Source of the DNA: Christensenellaceae bacterium
Lineage (GTDB): Bacteria; Bacillota; Clostridia; Christensenellales; CAG-138
Length of the DNA stretch: 64,000 nucleotides
Assembly: GCA_031261085.1 (NCBI GenBank)
Contig: JAISKB010000014.1
Location: 1-64,000 of the forward strand
Direction: 5' to 3'
Each line of letters begins with the position of its first letter. Positions within the stretch are counted from its first letter, which is position 1. The notes under the pieces are model-generated. The model made no database searches, had not been told where the DNA came from, and worked only from the letters and a program-made list of their open reading frames with translations. The translations under genes and the position numbers were made by a program. This document shows, one piece after another, positions 41,852-50,016 of this stretch.

Positions 41852-41881
41852 GTATAAACACACCAGTTGCAGGCAAAGCTG
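41852..41881 (+). promoter_or_regulatory. Putative forespore (sigma-F/G type) promoter of spoIIR
   Basis: GTATA (41852-41856) and GGCAAAGCTG (41872-41881), 15 bases apart, agree with the sigma-F consensus GYATA and GGNRANAHTR at all but one position. They lie 30 bases before spoIIR, which is a sigma-F target in Bacillus. Confidence 0.5.
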
Positions 41882-41911
41882 TAAATATATGCGAGGGAGG
41901 TGTGCGCAAAC

Positions 41912-42598
41912 ATGGTTCGATTCAAGTGGTTTTCAGTCCTTTTGGCCGCGCTGGCGCTGCTTTGGGGCGTGAGCAGCGCGCAAAGCATGGGCGCGCGCGA
42001 AGCAACCTGCGCTTCGCGTGCGGATATACTGCGCCTGCACATCATCGCCAACAGCGACAGCGAGGCGGATCAAGCGGCCAAGCTGGCCGTGCGGGATGCG
42101 ATTTTGCAGCATGAGGCGCGTTTTGCCGGCAGCGCCGACAGCGCCGACGCGCTGGGGGCGGCGATTCTATCGGATGGCGAAGGCTTGCTGCGGGCGGCGC
42201 AGGCCAGCCTGCGGCAAAGCGGCATGCCCTATGGCGCGCGGCTGAGCCTGGGCACCTATGCCTTCCCCCGGCGGGATTACGCGGGCAAAGTTTACCCCGC
42301 GGGCGCGTACCGCGCGCTGCGCATCGTGCTGGGCGAAGGCGGCGGAAAAAATTGGTGGTGCGTATTATTCCCCCCTCTATGTATATTGGAACTGCCAGCT
42401 GGGGAAATTGAAGGTGACGCGATGGATTTTGATGCCCGCATGTTTGAAAGCGAGGCGGAAGCGGTGGAGTTTAAAAGCTTCCTGCTCGAACAATTGCACG
42501 CGCAGGGCAAAACCGCTTTGACGCCCGCAAGTGCCGGGGAAGAACCCAAGGCGGGCCTATGGAGGCGCATTTTACAACTCTGGAGGGAAACTACATGA
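41912..42598 (+). CDS. spoIIR: Stage II sporulation protein R
   Basis: A 228-aa SpoIIR, the signal protein sent from the forespore that triggers SpoIIGA to process pro-sigma-E in the mother cell. An N-terminal signal segment (WFSVLLAALALLWGVSSAQS) is followed by the family hallmarks ILRLHIIANSDSEADQAAKL and VYPAGAYRALRIVLGEGGGK with NWWCVLFPPLC. GGGAGG precedes ATG 41912 by 11 bases; GTG 41900 is an alternative. The sleB start overlaps its stop. Confidence 0.95.
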   Translation: MVRFKWFSVLLAALALLWGVSSAQSMGAREATCASRADILRLHIIANSDSEADQAAKLAVRDAILQHEARFAGSADSADALGAAILSDGEGLLRAAQASLRQSGMPYGARLSLGTYAFPRRDYAGKVYPAGAYRALRIVLGEGGGKNWWCVLFPPLCILELPAGEIEGDAMDFDARMFESEAEAVEFKSFLLEQLHAQGKTALTPASAGEEPKAGLWRRILQLWRETT

Positions 42599-43314
42599 TG
42601 CGAACAAACCAATTTCGGATGCATAGGCGGGCGGCGCTTTGCCTGCTGCTCGCATTTTGCCTGACGTTGTGCCTGCTGCCCTTGCGGGCGGACGCGGCAA
42701 CGCTCAAGGTGGGCAGCCGGGGCGATGAGGTAAAAACGCTGCAGACCAAGCTCAAGCGCTGGGGCTATTACTCCGGCGGCATAGACGGCATATTCGGCAG
42801 CGTCACCAAGGCCGCCGTGGTGTATTTTCAGCGGACCAACGGGCTTGCGGCGGATGGCATTGTGGGCCCGGCCACCGCAAAGGCGCTGGGCATGGCCGAT
42901 ACCGGCGGCTCGGGCGGCGGCGGCACAAGTGATTCCGGCGGCAGCTCGGGCGGGGGCGGCAGCAACAACGACATGTACCTTTTGGCGCGGCTGATATATG
43001 GCGAGGCGCGTGGCGAACCCTACAAGGGCCAGGTGGCGGTGGCGGCGGTGGTGCTCAACCGGGTAAAGAGCAGCGAGTTCCCCAACAGCCTCAGCGGGGT
43101 CATCTACCAAAAGGGCGCGTTTGACGCGGTGAGCGATGGGCAAATCAACCTTTCGCCGGATGAAAGCTGCATCAAGGCCGCGCGGGACGCCATGAACGGC
43201 TGGGACCCTACCGGCGGATGCCTATATTACTACAACCCCAAAACCGCGACCAACAAGTGGATGCTGAGCAAGCCCGTGCTGCTGTCCATAGGCAACCATT
43301 CGTTCTTTAAATAG
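42595..43314 (+). CDS. sleB: Spore cortex-lytic enzyme SleB
   Basis: A 239-aa SleB: signal peptide (AALCLLLAFCLTLCLLPLRADA), peptidoglycan-binding domain (LKVGSRGDEVKTLQTKLKRW; GIDGIFGSVTKAAVVYFQ), Gly/Ser linker, then the hydrolase_2 domain (LLARLIYGEARGEPYKGQVA with the catalytic glutamate; VLNRVKSSEFPNSLSGVIYQ). It degrades cortex during germination. ATG 42595 overlaps the spoIIR stop (ATGA). ypeB follows 19 bases later, the usual partner. Confidence 0.96.
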   Translation: MMRTNQFRMHRRAALCLLLAFCLTLCLLPLRADAATLKVGSRGDEVKTLQTKLKRWGYYSGGIDGIFGSVTKAAVVYFQRTNGLAADGIVGPATAKALGMADTGGSGGGGTSDSGGSSGGGGSNNDMYLLARLIYGEARGEPYKGQVAVAAVVLNRVKSSEFPNSLSGVIYQKGAFDAVSDGQINLSPDESCIKAARDAMNGWDPTGGCLYYYNPKTATNKWMLSKPVLLSIGNHSFFK

Positions 43315-43333
43315 ACCGCGAAAGGAGAAAACC

Positions 43334-44788
43334 ATGCAGGAAAACGAAGTATACGAGGATGGCGCGCAGCCGGAGCAGGATTTTGGCCATGCGGACAAGA
43401 CGCCGCGCCAGGGCGGCGGCAAGCGCCACGGCATGGGCTGGTATGTGCTGCCGGCCGTGCTGGCGCTGGCATTGGCGGGCGTTGTTTGGTGGGGCACGCA
43501 GCAGCGCGCCGAGGCGATGGATTATAAAAGCACCGCCGAGAGCATGTACCGCCGGGCCTATGGCGAGCTGAGCGATAACCTATACGAGATGGAGAGCGGG
43601 CTGGGCAAGCTGCAGGCGGCCAATTCCTCGGCGCAGCAGATATTGCTGCTGGATGACCTGTGGCGGCTTTCGGGCAGCGCCACCAGCTGCATGGCGCAGC
43701 TGCCGCTATCCCATGTGGATACCAAGCAAATCAACCAATTTGTGGTGCGGCTGGGCGACTATGCGCATTCCCTCACCAAAAAGGCCATACGCGGCACGGC
43801 GCTCACCGAGGAGGACGCCAATACCATCGCCGCGCTGCGCAACGCCTGCGCCAAGCTCGCCATCGAGATAGGCCAGCGCTACACCAGCGGCAACATCCCC
43901 CTGCTGCTGGAGCAGGATGGCTACTATGCCTCCGCGCAGGCAGCGGACGCCGCGGCGGATGACGCCGCGCAGCAAGGCGAGGGGCAGGACGCCGGCAGCA
44001 AGGATAACGAGGGTATCGAGGAATTCCCCACCCTGATATATGACGGCCCCTTCGCCGAGAGCGCCGAAAAGCAGGAGGCCAAGGGCCTCACAGGCGGCAA
44101 TGTAACCAAGGAGCAGGCGCAAAAAACCGCCGAGGGCATCGCCGGGCAGGCGCTCACCTATAATGGGCTCGTCGAAAGCGCCATCCGCGCGCACGATTTT
44201 AGCGGCAACGACGAGCGCGGCAATTGGGTGGAGGCAGAGATTACCGAGCAGGGCGGCGCGCTGTTGTGGTACATGCGTTCCGCCTCCGGCAACAAGGATG
44301 GCCGGCCGGATGACAGTGAGGCCGCGCGGTACCGCGACGCTGCGCTCAAAAAGCTGAGTGAGATGGGGTATGAGGGTATGCAGTCCACCTATGCGCAGTA
44401 TTATGGCGGCAAGGCGCTGATCAACTGCGCGGCCACCCAGGCCGACGCCATACTCTACAGCGACCTGATTAAGGTATGGGTAGACCGGGAAACGCTGGAG
44501 GTAATAGGCATAGACGCGCGCAACTACCTGTTTAGCCATGTGGAGCGCGCGCTGCCGGCGCTTTCCCTGCCCATTGAGGAGGCCGAGGCAAAGGTATCCA
44601 AAAATTTGGAAATCGTGAACCGCGCGCTGGCGCTAATCCCGCTTTCGCCGCAGAGCGAGCAGCTGTGCTACGAGTTTAAATGCACCTTGGGTGAGGATTC
44701 GTACATCATCTACATCAATGTGGAAACCGGCGACGAGGAACAGATATTCAAAATCATCGACAGCGAGAATGGCACGCTGGTTATTTAG
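43334..44788 (+). CDS. ypeB: Germination protein YpeB
   Basis: A 484-aa YpeB, needed to localise and stabilise SleB in the spore. One membrane helix (WYVLPAVLALALAGVVWW), the N-terminal helical domain (YRRAYGELSDNLYEMESGLG; SAQQILLLDDLWRLSGSATS) and C-terminal PepSY-type domains (GNVTKEQAQKTAEGIAGQAL; LPIEEAEAKVSKNLEIVNRA) are visible. Length is close to the Bacillus protein. AAAGGAG lies before ATG 43334. Confidence 0.95.
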   Translation: MQENEVYEDGAQPEQDFGHADKTPRQGGGKRHGMGWYVLPAVLALALAGVVWWGTQQRAEAMDYKSTAESMYRRAYGELSDNLYEMESGLGKLQAANSSAQQILLLDDLWRLSGSATSCMAQLPLSHVDTKQINQFVVRLGDYAHSLTKKAIRGTALTEEDANTIAALRNACAKLAIEIGQRYTSGNIPLLLEQDGYYASAQAADAAADDAAQQGEGQDAGSKDNEGIEEFPTLIYDGPFAESAEKQEAKGLTGGNVTKEQAQKTAEGIAGQALTYNGLVESAIRAHDFSGNDERGNWVEAEITEQGGALLWYMRSASGNKDGRPDDSEAARYRDAALKKLSEMGYEGMQSTYAQYYGGKALINCAATQADAILYSDLIKVWVDRETLEVIGIDARNYLFSHVERALPALSLPIEEAEAKVSKNLEIVNRALALIPLSPQSEQLCYEFKCTLGEDSYIIYINVETGDEEQIFKIIDSENGTLVI

Positions 44789-44821
44789 CCTAAGATGCGG
44801 GAACGGGGAGAAAGAGAGAAC

Positions 44822-44848
44822 GGGCGCGCCGGTTGGCGCGCCCTTTTA
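44822..44848. terminator. Bidirectional terminator between ypeB and the catabolic operon
   Basis: GGGCGCGCC and GGCGCGCCC form a perfect 9-bp stem with loop GGTT and TTTTA on the plus side. It separates the convergent ypeB and PLP-enzyme genes. Confidence 0.85.
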
Positions 44849-44874
44849 GGGTTATCGGTTTTATGCCTTTTGCC

Positions 44875-45948
44875 TCAAACCGCGTATTTTTCCTTTGGAA
44901 TTTCGAACATATGCCGGTCACGCCGATCCACAATGGTGGTAACCACGTTTTTACCCTGCCCCAAGCGCTGCGCCATTCTCAGTGCGATGACCACATTGGC
45001 CCCCGATGACATGCCGCAGTATATGCCCAATTCCTGGCAAAGCCGGTTTGCCATATCCCTGGCTTCCTGCGCCGTAACCCTAAAGAACATATCCGGATAC
45101 CCCGCCTCTACCATCTGCTGTATGATAGACTTCTCCTGCAACCATTTTTCCAAGCCCATTGCGGTGGAAATTTTGCTGTTGCGATCCGAATAGGCAAATT
45201 CAGCCCTTGTGCATTCATCTTTTTTTAGGTCGAGGTATACCTCGGAGCCGCTTGGTACCACCCCAAATATTACCCCCGGCCGAAGGCCCTTATCCTTTAG
45301 CCCCAGGCAAAGGCCATAAAGCGAACCGCCCGCCCCTACCGAGCAGCCTATGGCGTCCACCTTGCCGTCCAGCTGTTCGTATACCTCATAGGCGATGGCT
45401 TTTTGGCCCAGATAATTATACTTGTTGTATATTTGATCCACCCATACGCTGGCCGGGTCGGCGGCCTCCAATAGGGAGCAATCCATCTTCCCGGTCATAA
45501 CATGGATAAGGTCGGGCTCATCCTCCTTAAGCAATTCTATTTGCTCCGCGGTCAAATATTTAAGCGGATCACTGGTAGGCTCCACCTCCGGCCCATATGC
45601 TTTTGTTATTAGCATCCGGGCATCATCGCCCTTTTCAAACATATAGCGGTACAGCATAAAATGCGCCTTGTACCCTTTCGCCGCGCACACCATGGCAAGC
45701 GCGGGGGCGGTGTTGCCGGCCGAGGCCTCTACCACCATGCCGCCTGCGGGCAGCTTGCGGCCGTTCCAGGTATCTCCCCGCTCGGCGCCCTCCACCATGG
45801 CTAGCGCCATACGGTCCTTATAGCTCCCGCTGGGATTTAAGTTTTCCAACTTCACGAATACATCCGCACTCCCGGCCGGCAGCAGCTTGCTTAGCTTAAG
45901 CAATGGTGTTTTTCCTATAGCCTCGGTGATGCTCTCAATGTAATCCAT
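44875..45948 (-). CDS. Cysteine-synthase-family PLP enzyme
   Basis: A 357-aa fold-type II PLP enzyme related to cysteine synthase and cystathionine beta-synthase: IGKTPLLKLSKLLP, KLENLNPSGSYKDRMALAMV with the PLP lysine (about residue 45), VVEASAGNTAPALAMVCAAK, SVGAGGSLYG as phosphate-binding loop, and MSSGANVVIALRMA. It has GSYKDR where CysK has GSVKDR, and no CBS domains. It is the last gene of the operon, so it more likely acts on a pathway intermediate (beta-elimination or replacement on an amino acid) than in cysteine synthesis. GGAGG precedes ATG 45948. Confidence 0.88.
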   Translation of the reverse strand: MDYIESITEAIGKTPLLKLSKLLPAGSADVFVKLENLNPSGSYKDRMALAMVEGAERGDTWNGRKLPAGGMVVEASAGNTAPALAMVCAAKGYKAHFMLYRYMFEKGDDARMLITKAYGPEVEPTSDPLKYLTAEQIELLKEDEPDLIHVMTGKMDCSLLEAADPASVWVDQIYNKYNYLGQKAIAYEVYEQLDGKVDAIGCSVGAGGSLYGLCLGLKDKGLRPGVIFGVVPSGSEVYLDLKKDECTRAEFAYSDRNSKISTAMGLEKWLQEKSIIQQMVEAGYPDMFFRVTAQEARDMANRLCQELGIYCGMSSGANVVIALRMAQRLGQGKNVVTTIVDRRDRHMFEIPKEKYAV

Positions 45949-45974
45949 GTTTTTAATCCTCCGATATGCTTAAT

Positions 45975-47159
45975 TTAAATTTTGATAAGTTCGCGAGGCG
46001 TATTCGTTAGATATTGCGCGCCGTCCCCGGTGACCACTACGGTATCCTCTACCTGTACGCCACCCCAGCCTATCTCGTAATAAGGCGTTTCGATGCACAA
46101 TACCATGCCCGCCTCCAGCACGGTGGGGTCGTTGTGCGCAATAGACGGCAAATCGTAGGTGCTCACGCCAATGCCGTGCCCCACATGGTGCCGCCAGTAG
46201 TGTGGAATCCCCGCTTTTTGCGTTTCCCTTACGGCGATTTCAAAGATTTCACCGGCGGTAACGCCGGGCTTTATGGCAGCGATGGCCCTCTCCTCGCCAG
46301 CTCGTACCGCGCCATAATAGGCCTCGGCCTTTGGATTATGCCCCAACAGCGCGGTGCGGGAAAGGTCCGAGCAAAATCCGCGGTATATGCATCCAAAATC
46401 AAAGCGGATTGCGGAGCCTTCCTGCACTTTGTTCCAGGGCCTGTTCCAGGTATCCGAAAAAGCGCCGCGCGCATTGGCGGTTGCCACAAAGAAGTGCGGG
46501 TTGGCATCGCGGGCCGTCACTTCCTGTTTGTATAATCGCTCCATGTCATATTCGCTGGTTCCGGCCCGGATGGAGGGTATGAGCGCCAAAAGAGCGTCCT
46601 CCGCAACATTAGCGGCGTTTTTTAAAAGAGCAATCTCCTCGGGATGTTTCACCGATTTAATCCTGTGCAGCATATGATTGCCGGATAGGAGACACTTCCC
46701 CGCCAATTCCGTTTCCAGAGCATTCCAGGTGCCGGGCGGCATACGCGCCTCGTCCACGGCAATGATCCCGGCATTGGGCGCTATATCCCTTACCGCCTGC
46801 GCCAAGGCCTGCGCCGCCGATGCGTAGCGCCGGTCTATCGCCGCCCGCAGAGCTTCGGTATACGCATCCTGCCCGGGCATATGGAACCGAAAAGCGCCCA
46901 AGGCGTATATCCACCCGGTATATCCGGCTTCCATCACGGTAGGCACATCCGCAGCGGATACAACAAGCCCCATGCCGCCATCCTGAGGCTGATACACCAA
47001 ATAGCACTCGGCGGAATATAAAATTTGCATCCCTACCGAAGAAAAGCCGGAAAAGTACTCCGTATTGGCGGGCAGGGAAGTGATGATCAAATCTATGCCC
47101 TGTTCCCGGGCTATTTTCGCTGCCCGATCCCCTCTAAATTGGGCCAATGTCCTTTCCAT
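45975..47159 (-). CDS. M24-family peptidase/amidohydrolase (Xaa-Pro/creatinase type)
   Basis: A 394-aa pita-bread-fold protein with an N-terminal creatinase-like domain (about 1-150) and a C-terminal M24 domain. Metal ligands are recognisable: AIRFDFGCIYRGFCSDLSRT (two aspartates), HHVGHGIGV (histidine), CIETPYYE and VQVEDTVVV (glutamates). The family includes prolidases and also creatinase and ectoine hydrolase, which open small amides, so a ring-opening or amide-cleaving role is possible. ATG 47159 follows GAGGTG; the longer frame overlaps the ECF gene. In operon with the PLP enzyme. Confidence 0.9.
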   Translation of the reverse strand: MERTLAQFRGDRAAKIAREQGIDLIITSLPANTEYFSGFSSVGMQILYSAECYLVYQPQDGGMGLVVSAADVPTVMEAGYTGWIYALGAFRFHMPGQDAYTEALRAAIDRRYASAAQALAQAVRDIAPNAGIIAVDEARMPPGTWNALETELAGKCLLSGNHMLHRIKSVKHPEEIALLKNAANVAEDALLALIPSIRAGTSEYDMERLYKQEVTARDANPHFFVATANARGAFSDTWNRPWNKVQEGSAIRFDFGCIYRGFCSDLSRTALLGHNPKAEAYYGAVRAGEERAIAAIKPGVTAGEIFEIAVRETQKAGIPHYWRHHVGHGIGVSTYDLPSIAHNDPTVLEAGMVLCIETPYYEIGWGGVQVEDTVVVTGDGAQYLTNTPRELIKI

Positions 47160-47170
47160 ACATGCACACC

Positions 47171-47716
47171 TCACATTTTTTTATCATCGCCGCAGCCCAA
47201 CCACGGGGCCGCGCGCCGCAAGCGCGGATACAGCAGCGCAAAGCACACCACCCCCAGCAGGGACTTGATAAAGTTAAACGGCAGCAGTACGGGCATCATG
47301 GCCATTACCTGCCCTGGAGCAGTGCCAAATTGCAGCCGAAGTATGACCAGGTTCAGCGGTATGGAAAACAGCATCCTGCCCACCGGCGCAATCAGCGACG
47401 CCGCCAAAACCCGTTTGGGCCCACCTTGCTTGCCCACGATGAGACTGAACAGCAATATGAAAATCCCGCCCGCCAAAAAGTCTGAAATCGCGCCGAATAT
47501 ATTGGAGCCGGTGCAAAAAAGAAGCACGTCCTTTATCAGCAGGGAGCAAAGGCCCACCACAGGCGATACCAGCACCGACAGGAGGAGCAACGGCACCTCG
47601 CTGAACTCCATTTTTAAAAACGTGGCGGAAGCAAATAGCGGGAATGCCGTTAGGCGCATGATGATAAAAGCCAGTGCGCCCCCCACCGCGGCATATACAA
47701 TATCCTTTGTTTTCAT
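47171..47716 (-). CDS. RibU-like ECF transporter S component
   Basis: A 181-aa membrane protein with about six helices. TFLKMEFSEVPLLLLSVLVS and VGLCSLLIKDVLLFC, then SDFLAGGIFILLFSLIVGK, follow the pattern of RibU, the riboflavin-binding S component (FLKMDFSDIP...ELIKNLL...ELANFLVG). It would bind a flavin-like vitamin and use the shared ECF ATPase module, which is not in the window. I see no FMN riboswitch in the 148 bases upstream. Its place directly after an F420-reductase homologue is unusual; the ligand could be riboflavin or, speculatively, a deazaflavin. Confidence 0.82.
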   Translation of the reverse strand: MKTKDIVYAAVGGALAFIIMRLTAFPLFASATFLKMEFSEVPLLLLSVLVSPVVGLCSLLIKDVLLFCTGSNIFGAISDFLAGGIFILLFSLIVGKQGGPKRVLAASLIAPVGRMLFSIPLNLVILRLQFGTAPGQVMAMMPVLLPFNFIKSLLGVVCFALLYPRLRRAAPWLGCGDDKKM

Positions 47717-47864
47717 AAACGCATCTCCCTCCCTTGGTACGACAGGGCTCCCTTTATTTTATCTGCGCGGGCAAATGATGGCGCATAGGGAACACGCCCC
47801 GCCTGCCGCGCGCTGTTTTTTACTTTGCGTGACCGCAGCAGCGGACCCTAAACCGGCCCATAGT

Positions 47865-48509
47865 TTAACCGATACCCGTTAAACGCACCCCGATATGATT
47901 GCTGCCGTATCGCTTGTTCATACCAATAAGCATGGGCGTCAAAGCTTCTACCGCAGGGGAAAACAGCAGCGACCCGGCATCGAAGGCCTGCAGGCCGATT
48001 TGCTTCGCCAGCTCCAGCGCCGCTTGCTTGGGCTCTTCATCCCCTACTATCAGCACATCGCCGGTAATGGCGCTGGTCAAATCGGTAAGCAGCGCAGCGG
48101 AAATGGTGTGGAAGCCCGCCGCCACAAGGCTGTTCTCCCCCAGTATCGCTTTGGTTTGCAGCGCATTGGAGCCTTCGGCCGGCGGCGCATAGCGCAGCGG
48201 CTTAAACGCCAAAGGAATGGTTACATCCAGCACCGGCTTCGCCGCCAATATCGCGCGCAATGCCTCTACAGTGGCTTGGTGCCCCACCGACAGCACCGCC
48301 AACACCGCAAGGTCACACGCGCGGGCTGCATCCTCGTTCGTCATCCCAACTATGTCGCCGCACCCGGTGGCCTCCCGGGCCGCCGCCGCCGCGGTTTGCG
48401 CTTTTTCGAGCGCCCGGCTGCCGATGATAACACGGTGCCCTGCCTTGGCCCAACGCAGAGCCAAACCATATCCCATATCCCCGGTGCCGCCGATTACTGC
48501 CAGTTTCAT
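47865..48509 (-). CDS. F420H2:NADP oxidoreductase homologue (Fno/NpdG)
   Basis: A 214-aa Rossmann protein matching archaeal and actinobacterial F420-dependent NADP reductases along its whole length: LAVIGGTGDMGYGLALRWAK (dinucleotide fold), GSRALEKA (Ser-Arg pair for the NADP 2'-phosphate), GMTNEDAARACDLAVLAV, FHTISAALL, DAGSLLFSPAVEALTPMLIG and NHIGVRL. The enzyme passes hydride between NADPH and coenzyme F420. Related proteins without F420 exist, so the cofactor is inferred; the LLM and CofE neighbours support it. It begins 14 bases after livF ends. Confidence 0.85.
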   Translation of the reverse strand: MKLAVIGGTGDMGYGLALRWAKAGHRVIIGSRALEKAQTAAAAAREATGCGDIVGMTNEDAARACDLAVLAVLSVGHQATVEALRAILAAKPVLDVTIPLAFKPLRYAPPAEGSNALQTKAILGENSLVAAGFHTISAALLTDLTSAITGDVLIVGDEEPKQAALELAKQIGLQAFDAGSLLFSPAVEALTPMLIGMNKRYGSNHIGVRLTGIG

Positions 48510-48523
48510 CGTATACTCCCTTT

Positions 48524-49228
48524 CTATTTGCCCAAATAAGCCTTGCGAACATAATCATCCTGCCGCAGATCGGCGGCCTTACCCTCCAGCGTCAGCTGCC
48601 CGCTCTCGATCACATACGCCCGGTCCGCAATGGAGAGCGCCATATTGGCATTTTGTTCCACCAACAATACAGTAACGTTCTCTTTTTTGTTGATATTCGC
48701 TATAATATCCATCACCTGTTCCACGATGCGCGGCGCCAACCCCAGCGAGGGCTCGTCAAACAGCATAAAGGAAGGCTGGCACATCAAGGTGCGGGCTATA
48801 GCCAGCATTTGCTGCTCTCCGCCGCTCATGCTTCCGGCCAACTGGCTGCGCCGATCCTTCAAAATCGGGAAATGCGCATACATGGATTCCATCTTTTCCA
48901 GCACCCGCTGCTTTGGCAAAATATACCCGCCCAGGGACAGGTTTTCCTCTACCGTCAGCTTAGGCCATACGCGCCGCCCTTCGGGGCAATGGGCAATGCC
49001 CAACCGCACGATTTGCTCGGGCAGCAGCTTATGGATATCGGCGCCCCGGTATTGGATGCTGCCCGCGCTGGGATGCAGCAACCCGGATATGGTGCGCAGC
49101 GTTGTGGATTTCCCTGCCCCATTGGCGCCTATCAGCGCTACAAGCTCGCCCTCATCTACATGCAAGGAAAGACCATAGATTACCTGCGTCCGCTTATACG
49201 CTACTTTGATGTCCTTTATTTCCAGCAC
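48524..49228 (-). CDS. livF: Branched-chain amino acid-type ABC transporter ATPase LivF
   Basis: A 234-aa ATPase with Walker A ALIGANGAGKSTTL (about 35-48), signature SGGEQQMLAIARTLM and Walker B FMLFDEPSLGLAPRIVEQVM, typical for LivF. Its start shares one base with the livG stop. It completes the importer with livG, livM, livH and the binding protein at 52006. Confidence 0.96.
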   Translation of the reverse strand: MLEIKDIKVAYKRTQVIYGLSLHVDEGELVALIGANGAGKSTTLRTISGLLHPSAGSIQYRGADIHKLLPEQIVRLGIAHCPEGRRVWPKLTVEENLSLGGYILPKQRVLEKMESMYAHFPILKDRRSQLAGSMSGGEQQMLAIARTLMCQPSFMLFDEPSLGLAPRIVEQVMDIIANINKKENVTVLLVEQNANMALSIADRAYVIESGQLTLEGKAADLRQDDYVRKAYLGK

Positions 49229-50013
49229 TATTCCTCCACTCCTTTACCTAGGTATGCCTCAATGACCTGAGGATTCATGCTTATCTCATCCGGGCTCCCC
49301 TCGGCGATCATTTCACCATGATCCAGCACCAGTATGCGATCGGATATTTCCATAACCAACCGCATGTTATGCTCTACGAGCAGCACCGTTATGCCTTGAT
49401 CCCTGATTTTGCCAATCAGCCGCATGAGCGACACGGTTTCCTCGGGGTTAAGGCCTGCGGCAGGCTCATCCAGCAATAGCATCACCGGCTCTGTAGCGAG
49501 GGCAATGGCGACCTCGAGCAGGCGTTGCTGCCCATATGCAAGGTTGCCGGACAATACGTTCGCCATCTCCTCCAAGCCTACAAACCGCAGAATAGCATTG
49601 GCCTTTTCCCGGGCTTCCCGCTCTTCCTGCCGATATTTTTTACTATAGAGAATGCTGTCCAGCATCGTCGCTTTCTGCAGGCGATGGCTGGCTATCACCA
49701 TGTTTTCAAACACGCTGAGCCCAAAGAACACCGCCGTTATTTGGAAGGTGCGCGCCAAGCCGCAGGAAGCAATTTGGTAGGGTTTTTTACCTATCAATTC
49801 CTCTCCGGCCAGCTTCACGCTGCCCGAGGTAGCCGCAATGCTCCCGGCAATCATATTGAAGGTGGTCGTTTTGCCCGCGCCATTGGGCCCTATCAGCGCC
49901 AATATCTCGTTCTTCTTCAAATCAAAGGAGATGTTTTGCACCGCCGCCAGGCCACCAAACCTTTTGGAGAGGCCTCGCACCTCTAACAGACGATTTTCAT
50001 CCAAAAATGCCAT
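49228..50013 (-). CDS. livG: Branched-chain amino acid-type ABC transporter ATPase LivG
   Basis: A 261-aa ATPase: LSKRFGGLAAVQNISFDLKK, Walker A ALIGPNGAGKTTTFNMIAG, signature LAYGQQRLLEVAIALA and Walker B VMLLLDEPAAGLNPEE, with the LivG-specific LVEHNMRLVMEISDRILVLD and GEMIAEGSPDEI. It starts three bases after livM ends. Confidence 0.96.
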   Translation of the reverse strand: MAFLDENRLLEVRGLSKRFGGLAAVQNISFDLKKNEILALIGPNGAGKTTTFNMIAGSIAATSGSVKLAGEELIGKKPYQIASCGLARTFQITAVFFGLSVFENMVIASHRLQKATMLDSILYSKKYRQEEREAREKANAILRFVGLEEMANVLSGNLAYGQQRLLEVAIALATEPVMLLLDEPAAGLNPEETVSLMRLIGKIRDQGITVLLVEHNMRLVMEISDRILVLDHGEMIAEGSPDEISMNPQVIEAYLGKGVEE

Positions 50014-50016
50014 GGC

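Noticed and set aside
44875..45948. Diaminopropionate ammonia-lyase (YgeX) of the gut urate-degradation cluster
   Set aside because: The sequence follows cysteine synthase (GKTPLL, GSYKDR) rather than YgeX, and the companion genes ygeY, ygeW, ssnA and hyuA are absent.
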